This document shows positions 1 through 8,181 of a stretch of 47,226 nucleotides of DNA, one piece after another. Origin of the DNA: Bacteroidaceae bacterium (GTDB lineage: Bacteria > Bacteroidota > Bacteroidia > Bacteroidales > Barnesiellaceae_A); assembly GCA_017555825.1 (NCBI GenBank), contig JAFZFQ010000015.1, positions 1 to 47,226 on the forward strand. The letters run 5' to 3'. Under the pieces are notes generated by a model. It was not told where the DNA came from. It saw nothing but the letters and a program-made list of their open reading frames with translations, and did not search any database. Within the stretch, counting starts at the first letter, position 1. The number at the start of each line of letters is the position of its first letter. The position numbers and the translations under genes were made by a program.

Positions 1-2
1 AA

Positions 3-1076
3 GACCTCACCGGCGACTCGTTGGCACCTATGGTACTGGATATATATACCCTCGACAAGACCGTAAAGAGCCCTCTATATACCAATATCAATCCGCTCGA
101 CTACTACTCGCCCGAGAACCTTATTGCGAGCCAACCCTTTGGTAGCTCTACCGATGGTTTTATCGACAAGAACAACAGCACCGACGAGGAGACTGTTACC
201 TACAAGCGCATCGATATAAAATTGCCTATTGAGATAGGCCAAGAAATATTCAACAAGTACAAAGAAGACCCCGAAATCTTCTCGTTGCCCTCGGAGTTTG
301 CCAAGTACTTCCCCGGCATGTACATGAATGTATCGTATGGCAACGGTCGTATGGTCAATATCAAAGGTATATATATGACCATGCACTACCGCTCTATCGA
401 TAGCAAAGGCGATATAGACACTCTGTCATACAACTACCTGGGCGTAACACCCGAGGTGAGCAGCATCAACCACTTTACACTCACCCCCGACCAACAACTG
501 CTTGACAAGGTCGAGGAGTATAATACCAACGGTAAAAAGGTGATAGCACAAGCCCCTGTTGGCTACCTGCCCATCATCAACTTCCCCACCGGCAACATTA
601 TCAAAAAGTATCAAGAGAAGCTCGAAGAGAGCGGTCGCATACAAAACATCTTGAACTACTTGTCGTTTACAATACCTGTAGTAACCGACGAGAACGACAA
701 GCTCGCTCCGCCCGAACACTTGCTCTTTATCCGAGCATCGCAAGTGAAAGACTTCTTTGAGCAAAAGCTCCTTCCCGACGATATAAGCACTATGTATGCT
801 ACATACAACAAGTCGAAAGGGGTGTATGACTTTGGCAACATAAGCAACTACATAAGCAACATCCTAAAGCGCGAGGATCCTACCGTGACCGAGGATGATG
901 AAACAATTGCACTTGTCCCTGTCACAGTATACACAGAGACCAATTCGAGCTACTACAATACAACCACTTCGGTAGTAAGTGTGACACCCTATAGCACATC
1001 GCCCGCTATTGCCACACTCGACCTCGATGGCGCTCAGATAAAGATAATTTACACCACTCAAAAGCCTCTTCACTAA
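3..1076 (+). CDS. DUF4270 family protein, C-terminal part (5' end outside window)
   Basis: The frame is open to the left edge, so the true start lies outside the window. About 357 codons remain. The opening residues DLTGDSLAP, followed by a run reading like 'LDIYTLDKTV', match the conserved middle of DUF4270 proteins, which are secreted or lipid-anchored proteins common in Bacteroidota and of unknown molecular function. The rest is polar and beta-rich, with segments such as LPIEIGQEIF and IKGIYMTMHY also typical of the family. No membrane segment is visible in this part. A strong hairpin terminator follows 35 bp after the stop. Family assignment is by recognised motifs only; function is unknown. 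Confidence 0.75.
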   Translation, partial: DLTGDSLAPMVLDIYTLDKTVKSPLYTNINPLDYYSPENLIASQPFGSSTDGFIDKNNSTDEETVTYKRIDIKLPIEIGQEIFNKYKEDPEIFSLPSEFAKYFPGMYMNVSYGNGRMVNIKGIYMTMHYRSIDSKGDIDTLSYNYLGVTPEVSSINHFTLTPDQQLLDKVEEYNTNGKKVIAQAPVGYLPIINFPTGNIIKKYQEKLEESGRIQNILNYLSFTIPVVTDENDKLAPPEHLLFIRASQVKDFFEQKLLPDDISTMYATYNKSKGVYDFGNISNYISNILKREDPTVTEDDETIALVPVTVYTETNSSYYNTTTSVVSVTPYSTSPAIATLDLDGAQIKIIYTTQKPLH

Positions 1077-1110
1077 GGCATTGCAACAACAACATTACCA
1101 ACACCATACG

Positions 1111-1151
1111 ACATCCGTCTCAACAAATATTGAGGCGGATGTTATTTTTTT
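1111..1151 (+). terminator. Rho-independent terminator after the DUF4270 gene
   Basis: The arms at 1111-1123 and 1130-1142 form a 13-bp stem with one G-T wobble and a 6-base loop. A run of T follows to 1151. It isolates the next gene from upstream transcription. Confidence 0.85.
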
Positions 1152-1184
1152 ACACATCTATAGAGTGTTATAATACAAAAACTG

Positions 1185-1192
1185 TATATTTG
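1185..1192 (+). promoter_or_regulatory. Bacteroidota-type -7 element of the ATPase-DUF4435 gene
   Basis: TATATTTG matches TAnnTTTG. It lies 28 bases before the ATG at 1221 and just after the upstream terminator. I see no clear -33 TTG at the usual distance. The position argues for the ATG at 1221 rather than a TTG at 1197, which would fall close to the transcription start. Confidence 0.5.
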
Positions 1193-1220
1193 TGAATTGA
1201 CCACCGTGAAACGCACAGCC

Positions 1221-2780
1221 ATGAAAATAGAACTACCTCAACACAGCAATATTCGCACCAAGCAGTTTAGCAACGAATTGCGCACACTCACCATCATAGG
1301 AGCCAATGGTGCGGGCAAGAGCCGCTTTGGCGACGACATTGCACGCCGATATAGCGACAAGGTATTCTGTATATCGCCACTTAAAGCCCTCTTTATCGAC
1401 CCGACAAGTGGCAATTCTATAGGCAACAGTATCACCGGTCTATACAACGAATTACAGGCCAAGACCACCTACAAGATTGAGGCGATTGATACCGAGTTTG
1501 AGCGACTCATGTACCTACTTATGTACGAAGAGTTTGTAAATGTAATAGCCTACAAACAGAGCGAAAACAAAGAGGGAGAGCTACCACAGACCAAACTCGA
1601 CATCGTGCAGAAACATTGGGAGAGCATCTTCCCACAAAACAAGATGTTGCGCATGTCGGGCAAGCTGAGCATTGTAGGAGAGAAAGACAGCAAACCCTAC
1701 GCCCCTACCCGACTGAGCGATGGCGAGAAAACTGTATTATACCTTCTTGCATCGGTACTATATGCCGAGAAGAACGACATCATAATGGTAGAAGATCCCG
1801 AGATATTTCTCCACCACTCTATCATGAAAGCCGTGTGGGACACCGTAGAACAACTGCGACCCGACTGCACTTTTATATACCTCACTCACGATCTCGAATT
1901 TGCCGCCTCGCGCAATGACAGCTCATGCCTATGGGTGAAATCGTACGATGCCCTACATCAAACATGGGACTACGAAATGCTACGCAGCCCCGACCAATTA
2001 CCCGAGGATGTATACCTCGACCTGCTGGGCAGTCGCAAGCCTATACTCTTTATCGAAGGCACCGACAATCGTAGCATAGACGTGCGCATATACACCCTAC
2101 TATATCCCGAGTACACAGTAAAGCCCTTAGGGGGTTGCTCAAAAGTGATAGAAACCACACGCACATTCAATGACCTGAAAAGTTTTCATCACATCGAGTC
2201 ACATGGTATTGTCGACCGCGATCGTCGCACAAACCGTGAGATAGAGACACTGCGCCAACGCAACATCGCAGTGCCCGATGTAGCCGAGATAGAAAACCTA
2301 CTACTCATAGAGCCGGTAATACGCACTGTGGCACGTCGTATGGGACTCAACGCCAACAACACATTCGACACTGTGCGCAGCAACATTATCAACATGTTTG
2401 AAGACGAGCTCGAACAGCAAGCCCTGCTGCACACCCGCCACCGCACCAAGCGTGAGATAGAGTGCTTTATAGACCGTCGTTCGCACGACATAGACGACTA
2501 TGTGCAACACATACGCACCCTCACCGCCGAGTGTACTCCGCGCAAGCTCTACAACGAACTATGCCAGAAATTCCGCCTCTACGTAGCCGAACGTCGATAC
2601 AATAAAATACTGCGCGTATACAACCAAAAAGCGATGTTGCCCAATTGCGGTATTGTGCAACTGTGCGGATTTGCCAATAAAGACAAGTATCTGAAGTACA
2701 TCCTATCTATTCTACGCGAAGAGAGTCAAGAGGCCAACAACCTGCGACAAGCTATGCGCCAAGTAGTAGGCGTGGTGTAA
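1221..2780 (+). CDS. Fused ABC-type ATPase / DUF4435 (TOPRIM-like) protein, PARIS-like defence candidate
   Basis: This is a 519-residue protein. The N-terminal half is an ABC/AAA15-type ATPase: Walker A GANGAGKS at 27-34, signature LSDGEK at 165-170, Walker B IIMVED at 187-192 and an H-loop histidine near 223. The C-terminal half looks like DUF4435, a TOPRIM-related fold. It has an acidic EGTD start (E279, D282), GIVDRD (D332, D334) and EIENLLL (E356, E358), in the order expected of TOPRIM metal ligands. In the PARIS anti-phage system, AriA is such an ATPase and AriB such a DUF4435 effector, and fused forms are known. The gene stands alone between two terminators with its own promoter, as expected of an accessory cassette. 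ATP binding is near certain; the defence role is inference. An OLD-like nuclease of other function is the main alternative. Confidence 0.75.
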   Translation: MKIELPQHSNIRTKQFSNELRTLTIIGANGAGKSRFGDDIARRYSDKVFCISPLKALFIDPTSGNSIGNSITGLYNELQAKTTYKIEAIDTEFERLMYLLMYEEFVNVIAYKQSENKEGELPQTKLDIVQKHWESIFPQNKMLRMSGKLSIVGEKDSKPYAPTRLSDGEKTVLYLLASVLYAEKNDIIMVEDPEIFLHHSIMKAVWDTVEQLRPDCTFIYLTHDLEFAASRNDSSCLWVKSYDALHQTWDYEMLRSPDQLPEDVYLDLLGSRKPILFIEGTDNRSIDVRIYTLLYPEYTVKPLGGCSKVIETTRTFNDLKSFHHIESHGIVDRDRRTNREIETLRQRNIAVPDVAEIENLLLIEPVIRTVARRMGLNANNTFDTVRSNIINMFEDELEQQALLHTRHRTKREIECFIDRRSHDIDDYVQHIRTLTAECTPRKLYNELCQKFRLYVAERRYNKILRVYNQKAMLPNCGIVQLCGFANKDKYLKYILSILREESQEANNLRQAMRQVVGVV

Positions 2781-2797
2781 TATATATGAGACGACAC

Positions 2798-2844
2798 AAA
2801 AATGGATGGCTGCTATATTTCAAAAACGCAACCATCCATTTTTT
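2798..2844. terminator. Bidirectional terminator between the ATPase-DUF4435 gene and hydF
   Basis: AAAAATGGATGG at 2798-2809 pairs with CCATCCATTTTT at 2832-2843. The A and T runs at the stem ends let it act on both strands, which suits the two convergent genes that end here. Confidence 0.85.
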
Positions 2845-2861
2845 ATTCATTATCAAGAGGC

Positions 2862-4040
2862 TCAATACTCTATTCTATCGAGTATACCTGTAAGGGCAGC
2901 TATCGTTATACCATAGTTGGTAATGGGCACTCCTTGTATACGGGCACGGGCTATACGATTGAGCACATGGCGACTGTTGAACATACATGCGCCGCAGTGT
3001 ATTACAAGGTCATACGATGTGAGGTCTTGCGGGAACTCATGCCCGCTCACAATATCTATGTGCAGGCCTGCACCAAACTTACGTCGCAACATTGCAGGCA
3101 ACTTCACACGGCCTATATCTTCGTTTTGCGGTATGTGTGTACATGCCTCGGCAATGAGCACGCGCGAACTCTCTGTGAGCTGTGGCAACTTTTTAGCACC
3201 TGCCACAAAGGTCGATATATCGCCCTTGTAGCGGGCAAAGAGCACCGAGAAGGACGTGAGTCGCGAGGCCTCGGGCTTGAGTTTATACACCGCCTCAAAT
3301 ACCTGAGAATCGGTAATAATGAGTTGTGGCGCTTGTGCCAACGAAGCCAACGCGGCGGGCATACCCTCGGTAGTACAACTCACAACCGTACAACGACGGT
3401 CGAGCAGCTCGCGGATAGTTTGCACCTGAGGCTGTATGAGGCGACCTTTAGGAGCACTTGCATCTTGGGGCATCACAAGCAATATAGTGTCACCCTCCTT
3501 TACAAGACCTTGCAAGATAGTACGCTCCTCGCGCATACCGGCAGCAGCCAATGCTTCGCGCAACGCCGGCAAGCCGTCGCCTTGCGTAGAACTAACCGCA
3601 ATAGGCTTCAGCGTCATATCGCGAGCTATAGCCTGCAACAAATTGTCGACATCTACCAAACGATCGCATTGAGAAAGTATTGCGATAATAGGAATTTCTC
3701 GCGCACGAAACTCGGCAATCCAACGACGCTCGTCATCGCCCCATTGCTCCGTAAAGAGCAACACAGCAATATCGGTCTTATCGACCACCTTGGTAGTCTG
3801 CGCAATGCGTTGCTCACCCAATATACTTGTATCGTCATATCCGGGCGTATCGATGAGCACACAAGCACCCAATCCGGGCAACTCTATAGGCTTGCTCACC
3901 GGGTCGGTAGTCGTACCACTCACATCGCTCACCACTGCTATATTTTGCCCTGTAAGCGCATTGATAAGCGACGACTTACCACTATTGCAACGGCCAAAGA
4001 AGGCTATGTGCAAGCGTTCTGATTGAGGTGTCTGTTGCAT
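2862..4040 (-). CDS. hydF: [FeFe] hydrogenase H-cluster maturation GTPase HydF
   Basis: HydF is the scaffold GTPase that carries the assembled 2Fe subcluster and delivers it to apo-hydrogenase. The protein has 392 residues, near the usual length. The P-loop GRCNSGKS is at 16-23 and the G3 motif DTPG at 64-67. The C-terminal cluster-binding motif is complete: C300-T-H302, 45 residues, then H348-C349-G-A-C352, fitting CxH-x(44-53)-HCxxC. The G4 position reads SQCD (123-126) instead of NKxD, which may loosen guanine specificity. It is the last gene of the hydrogenase operon, starting 11 bp after the hydG stop and ending at a shared bidirectional terminator. Confidence 0.95.
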   Translation of the reverse strand: MQQTPQSERLHIAFFGRCNSGKSSLINALTGQNIAVVSDVSGTTTDPVSKPIELPGLGACVLIDTPGYDDTSILGEQRIAQTTKVVDKTDIAVLLFTEQWGDDERRWIAEFRAREIPIIAILSQCDRLVDVDNLLQAIARDMTLKPIAVSSTQGDGLPALREALAAAGMREERTILQGLVKEGDTILLVMPQDASAPKGRLIQPQVQTIRELLDRRCTVVSCTTEGMPAALASLAQAPQLIITDSQVFEAVYKLKPEASRLTSFSVLFARYKGDISTFVAGAKKLPQLTESSRVLIAEACTHIPQNEDIGRVKLPAMLRRKFGAGLHIDIVSGHEFPQDLTSYDLVIHCGACMFNSRHVLNRIARARIQGVPITNYGITIAALTGILDRIEY

Positions 4041-4051
4041 AGCAGTAGAGA

Positions 4052-5476
4052 TTAGAAACGAAAGTCGCGCTTGCCCTCGGCAATCTTTTTGAGATTTTCG
4101 ATAGTTATATTGCGCACCTTATCCGAGGGGATAAGGGGAATTTGGCTCTGAATCATCTTCTCGGCCAACTCACGAGTGCGAGGCGAAGCATAGTCATCGA
4201 GATACTCGCGCAAAGTAAAGAGCGCATTGGGAGCACAACAGTTACCTATGAGTCCACGCTTGGCCAACGACATGAAGCGGTCGCCGGTGCGGCCCTCACG
4301 GTAGCATGCAGTACAGAAGCTGGGTATATAGCCCAACTCGAGCAACCATGCCACAATCTCGTCGAGTGTACGATTGTCCGATATATCAAATTGAGCAGAA
4401 TCTTCTGCATCAACAATACCCTCGGCATATCCACCTACCGATGTGCGCGAGCCACCACTCAACTGCGACACACCCACATCAAGCACCAACTCGCGAGAGC
4501 GTTGAGACTCGCGGGTAGATACAATCATACCGGTATAGGGCACAGCTATGCGCAACACAGCCACAATGCGACGGAATACCTCGTCGGTAACAGCATCGGG
4601 GAAGTCGGCGGGGTCGATATCATCGGCCGGACGTATGCGAGGCACACTGATAGTGTGGGGGCCCACCCCATAGCAAGCCTCCAAGTGCTCGGCGTGCATG
4701 AGCATACCCACAAAGTCATATCGATAGTTGCAGAGCCCGAAGAGCGCACCTATACCCACATCATCAATTCCACCCTGCATGGCACGATCCATAGCCTCAG
4801 TGTGGTATGCCCAGTCGCTCTTGGGGCCTGTGGGATGCAACGCCTCGTAGGCTTTGCGATTGTAGGTCTCCTCAAACAATATATATGTACCGATACCTGC
4901 ATCGCGCAAGAGGCGATAGTTCTCGACGGTAGTAGCTGCAATATTAACGTTTACACGACGTATAGCACCATTCTTGTGATGTATCGAGTAGATGGTATCG
5001 ATAGACTCCAATACATACTCGATAGGATTCTTGGTAGGATGCTCACCTGTCTCAAGCGCCAATCGCTTGTGACCCATATCCTGCAAGGCAATTACCTCAC
5101 GGCGTATCTCCTCTTGTGTGAGCTTGCGACGGGGTATAGTGCGATTCTTGGCATGATAGGGGCAGTATACACAACCATTGATACAATAGTTGGACAAATA
5201 TAGCGGGGCAAACATCACAATGCGATTGCCATAAATATGCGACTTGATTTCGCGAGCAAGTGTAAAAATACGCTCGACAATTGCAGGTTCGTCACACTCC
5301 AAGAGCACAGCGGCTTCGCGGTGCGTGAGACCCTTACGCTCGGCGGCACGAGCCAATATTTCATCGATCAACGCCATGTCATTGCGATGTTGCTTGGCGT
5401 ATTCGATAGTAGCCATTATCTCACCATCGTGGATAAACTCTTCGGCACGAGGTGAATTTACTTGATACTTTATCAT
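4052..5476 (-). CDS. hydG: [FeFe] hydrogenase maturase HydG, radical SAM tyrosine lyase
   Basis: HydG cleaves tyrosine to supply the CO and cyanide ligands of the H-cluster. The 474-residue protein has the radical SAM motif C98-x3-C102-x2-C105 (CINGCVYC). Near the C-terminus is the auxiliary-cluster motif CTAC followed 22 residues later by cysteine (CX2CX22C), which separates HydG from the related thiamine enzyme ThiH. The ATG overlaps the hydE stop in an ATGA at 5473-5476, so translation is probably coupled. All catalytic cysteines are present. Confidence 0.97.
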   Translation of the reverse strand: MIKYQVNSPRAEEFIHDGEIMATIEYAKQHRNDMALIDEILARAAERKGLTHREAAVLLECDEPAIVERIFTLAREIKSHIYGNRIVMFAPLYLSNYCINGCVYCPYHAKNRTIPRRKLTQEEIRREVIALQDMGHKRLALETGEHPTKNPIEYVLESIDTIYSIHHKNGAIRRVNVNIAATTVENYRLLRDAGIGTYILFEETYNRKAYEALHPTGPKSDWAYHTEAMDRAMQGGIDDVGIGALFGLCNYRYDFVGMLMHAEHLEACYGVGPHTISVPRIRPADDIDPADFPDAVTDEVFRRIVAVLRIAVPYTGMIVSTRESQRSRELVLDVGVSQLSGGSRTSVGGYAEGIVDAEDSAQFDISDNRTLDEIVAWLLELGYIPSFCTACYREGRTGDRFMSLAKRGLIGNCCAPNALFTLREYLDDYASPRTRELAEKMIQSQIPLIPSDKVRNITIENLKKIAEGKRDFRF

Positions 5477-6522
5477 ATCTTAACCTCCTCATTATAGTTA
5501 CCTATGTCGTAACTTATTTCATAATTAATAGTAGAGAGTCGCTCACCCAGGAGTCGCAGGCCTTCGGCGGCCTCGGTTCCAAAAGCGGCTTTACCCTCAT
5601 AAATCTCATAATTGCGCCTCACATCGGAGGGCGAAAGATTGGGCATGATGACATTGGCACCAGCCTCAATACCTTGCATCTGCGCATATGGCGACAATGT
5701 GGCCAACGCCGTGGTAGACGGTATGAGCGCACAAGGTAATAACAAACGAATAATGGAAATGAGCAACAGCGTTGTTTGCACCGAGCCTGCGGGATGACTA
5801 CCCAACGGAGTAGCCGAGTGCGGTATAAAGGGACCTATACCCACCATTTGCGGGCGTATCTGTTGCAGGAGCATAAGGTCTTGTACCAAATGCTCAAGGG
5901 TCTGTCCGGGAGCTCCTATCATCATACCCATACCGGTCTGGAAACCGATATTCTTGAGTGTTTTGATACACTCTATTCTGTTACTCCAAGACATTTCGGC
6001 GGGATGCAACGAAGCATACAACTCGGGCGATGCACTTTCGTGTCGCAACAAGTAGCGTCGTGCTCCGGCTTCATAGAGTGCTCTGTACGACTCTTCCGAA
6101 CGCTCACCCAGCGACAGCGTTATAGCACAGTCGGGATAGCGCTCATGAATAGTAGAGATGAGTGGCACCAAGCGACGGTCGGCAAACGCTCCATCCTCGC
6201 CACCCTGCATTACAAAGGTGCGAAACCCCAATTGGTAGCCGGCCTCGCATGCCGACAAAATCTGCTCATCGGTGAGTCTATAGCGTTCTACAGCGCGGTT
6301 GTCACGTCTTATACCACAGTACAGGCAGTTGTTGCGACAGTAGTTGCTCACTTCAATGAGGCCACGTATATAAACACGCCTGCCGAAGTGGCGTTGAGCC
6401 ACTTCGGCAGCATGTTCTTTGAGCAAAGAAAACGTACGATTGTCGCACGACTCAATAAGAGAGCCAAGTTGAGTGGCATCGAGGCGATGCTCACTAATCA
6501 AGCGATCAACCAACGCATCCAT
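5473..6522 (-). CDS. hydE: [FeFe] hydrogenase maturase HydE, radical SAM
   Basis: HydE is the radical SAM enzyme that processes the organometallic precursor from HydG during 2Fe-subcluster assembly. The 349-residue protein has C62-x3-C66-x2-C69 (CRNNCLYC) and the biotin-synthase-like barrel motifs TFVMQGGED and GMMIGAPGQT. It starts 12 bp after the hydrogenase stop and overlaps hydG by 4 bp. Without its neighbours it might be confused with BioB or PylB; between a hydrogenase gene and hydG the assignment is secure. Confidence 0.95.
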   Translation of the reverse strand: MDALVDRLISEHRLDATQLGSLIESCDNRTFSLLKEHAAEVAQRHFGRRVYIRGLIEVSNYCRNNCLYCGIRRDNRAVERYRLTDEQILSACEAGYQLGFRTFVMQGGEDGAFADRRLVPLISTIHERYPDCAITLSLGERSEESYRALYEAGARRYLLRHESASPELYASLHPAEMSWSNRIECIKTLKNIGFQTGMGMMIGAPGQTLEHLVQDLMLLQQIRPQMVGIGPFIPHSATPLGSHPAGSVQTTLLLISIIRLLLPCALIPSTTALATLSPYAQMQGIEAGANVIMPNLSPSDVRRNYEIYEGKAAFGTEAAEGLRLLGERLSTINYEISYDIGNYNEEVKI

Positions 6523-6534
6523 AACGAGATGCGA

Positions 6535-7974
6535 TTATCGTTTTTGCAATTCTTTGTTGTATGTCTGACGAGCTTTGTCGTAAATCTCGTGATTGGCAGG
6601 ACCTGAGATACAACCGCCTTCGCAAGCCATCACCTCGATAAATTGTACGGGCGACTTGCCAGACTTGCCGTATGCACGCAAGAGAGCAACATTCTTCTTG
6701 GTGAGGTTGGCCACCAATGTAGCAGAGAATGTAAACTCGCCATTGATTTCGTTCAATACAGCTTGAGTCACACCATTGGTTTGAGCAAAGCCATGAGCAA
6801 ACTTGCTTGATGAAACGGGAATTTCGAATGCATCTTGTGCAGCAATATCAATACCCATACCATCCAATACAGAGTGCAACTCCTCGTATGTCATTACATA
6901 GCTTACCAAGTCATCGCGACGAGCCTCTTTGCGCTTAGCGATACAAGGACCTACAAACACGAGTTTTGCATCGGGATATTTCTCGCGAGCGATTTGAGCT
7001 GTGTAGTACATAGGTGAGCGTGTGCTCGAAATGTATTTCTTCAAGTCGGGAGCATGCTTCTCGGCCATCTCGATGTAGGCGGGACAGCAAGAAGTAGTCA
7101 TGAAGGGCGCACCCTCCTCAAGACGCTCTTTCAACTCGGCACTCTCAAGACGAGTAGTTACCTCGGCACCTTGAGCTACCTCAATCACGTCGGTGAAACC
7201 GATAGCCTTGATAGCGCTGTATACTTGCTCGGCGGGCAAGTTGTATTGTGCAAGAATTGCGGGAGCAACCATAGCAACAACCTTCTCACCACGACGGATG
7301 CTTTGCAAGATATCGAATACTTGCGAAATCTCGAAGATAGCACCGAAGGGACAGCTGTTGAGACACTTACCGCAATAGATACATTTTGTCTCGTCGATGT
7401 GCTCTACACCATATTGGTCTTTGGTAATAGCACCTACAGGACAAGCCTCCTCACAAGGAACGGGGATGTAAACAATTGCGTGGTAGGGACAAGCCTCGAA
7501 ACACTTACCGCAGCTGATACACTCGTTGTGATTGATGCGACCTTGGCTTGTGTAGGGGTCAAACTCGATAGCATTCTTGGGACAAGCATGCGAGCACGCA
7601 CGAGCCACACAACCACGACACAAGTTGGTAATATCATAGTTGGTGTGTACACAAGACGAGCAAGCCTCGTCGATTACACACATGATATTTTCTTTGATTT
7701 TGTCACGATCCAACGCTCTGCGTGCATAGTCGCTGAGCGGTGTAAGCTCGTCGGTCTCGTCTGTCATGTCATAACCCAAGAGAGGGAGTGATTTGTACTT
7801 CCACACTGCGCGCTCTTTGTGAATACAGCAACGACCGCGAACTTGTGAATTGCGGGGACTCAACTCGATGGGCAAACGGTCGATCTTCTCTACCAATTCG
7901 CCGGCATTCCATAATTTAATAAGATTTGTCAGCAATTTATGTCTGACAATCATCACGTTGTTCTTAATAGCCAT
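6535..7974 (-). CDS. Monomeric [FeFe] hydrogenase, group-B-like
   Basis: This is a 479-residue iron hydrogenase, H2-evolving or H2-oxidising, probably cytoplasmic since no signal peptide is seen. Two ferredoxin-type 4Fe-4S motifs, CISCGKCFEAC at about 152-162 and CIYCGKCLNSC at about 198-208, follow a cysteine-rich N-terminal segment. The H-cluster motifs are TSCCP (C296, C297), GPCIAK (C344) and ACEGGC (C451, C455). The forms GPCxAK and ACEGGCxxGP, rather than MPCxxK and ACxxGCxxGGG, point to group B, whose physiological role is poorly known. I chose the ATG at 7974 because a good promoter places transcription start near 8000, which excludes the upstream ATG at 8001. It is the first gene of an operon with its own maturases. 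Confidence 0.92.
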   Translation of the reverse strand: MAIKNNVMIVRHKLLTNLIKLWNAGELVEKIDRLPIELSPRNSQVRGRCCIHKERAVWKYKSLPLLGYDMTDETDELTPLSDYARRALDRDKIKENIMCVIDEACSSCVHTNYDITNLCRGCVARACSHACPKNAIEFDPYTSQGRINHNECISCGKCFEACPYHAIVYIPVPCEEACPVGAITKDQYGVEHIDETKCIYCGKCLNSCPFGAIFEISQVFDILQSIRRGEKVVAMVAPAILAQYNLPAEQVYSAIKAIGFTDVIEVAQGAEVTTRLESAELKERLEEGAPFMTTSCCPAYIEMAEKHAPDLKKYISSTRSPMYYTAQIAREKYPDAKLVFVGPCIAKRKEARRDDLVSYVMTYEELHSVLDGMGIDIAAQDAFEIPVSSSKFAHGFAQTNGVTQAVLNEINGEFTFSATLVANLTKKNVALLRAYGKSGKSPVQFIEVMACEGGCISGPANHEIYDKARQTYNKELQKR

Positions 7975-8005
7975 AACTAAGATAAGGTTATTCTCTTTCA
8001 AAGTG

Positions 8006-8036
8006 CAAAGATAGTTTTTTTTGCCGTAAAAGCCAA
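8006..8036 (-). promoter_or_regulatory. Promoter of the hydrogenase-hydE-hydG-hydF operon
   Basis: Read on the minus strand, TTG (8034-8036), 20 bp, then TATCTTTG (8006-8013). This is a full match to the Bacteroidota consensus. The expected leader to the ATG at 7974 is about 25 nt. Confidence 0.8.
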
Positions 8037-8126
8037 TAAAATCACAGAAATATTAAGCCCCTTAATGAAATTGACTACAATCGCACAAAACATTGTTGGC
8101 AAGGGCAATCTTTTTGGGTCATCATC

Positions 8127-8157
8127 TTGCATTTTGGGTGTTAAAAATGTATCTTTG
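8127..8157 (+). promoter_or_regulatory. Promoter of the RluA-family gene and downstream run
   Basis: TTG (8127-8129), 20 bp, TATCTTTG (8150-8157). It diverges from the hydrogenase promoter about 90 bp away and lies 24 bp before the ATG at 8182. Confidence 0.8.
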
Positions 8158-8181
8158 CAGATTATAAAATATATTGCATAT

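Noticed and set aside
2802..4022. A 406-codon open frame on the plus strand opposite hydF
   Set aside because: It is the antisense shadow of hydF, which has complete GTPase and cluster motifs. The antisense protein shows no recognisable domain and an odd H/C/Y-rich composition.
4142..5203. A 353-codon open frame on the plus strand opposite hydG
   Set aside because: Shadow of hydG; no family features, and it would need transcription against the operon.
6535..8001. A longer hydrogenase start at 8001
   Set aside because: A consensus promoter with -7 box at 8006-8013 puts the transcription start at about this point, and the nine extra residues are not expected.
8065..8181. A 39-codon N-terminal extension of the RluA-family protein
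   Set aside because: The extension spans the consensus promoter at 8127-8157, and the family begins near the ATG at 8182.
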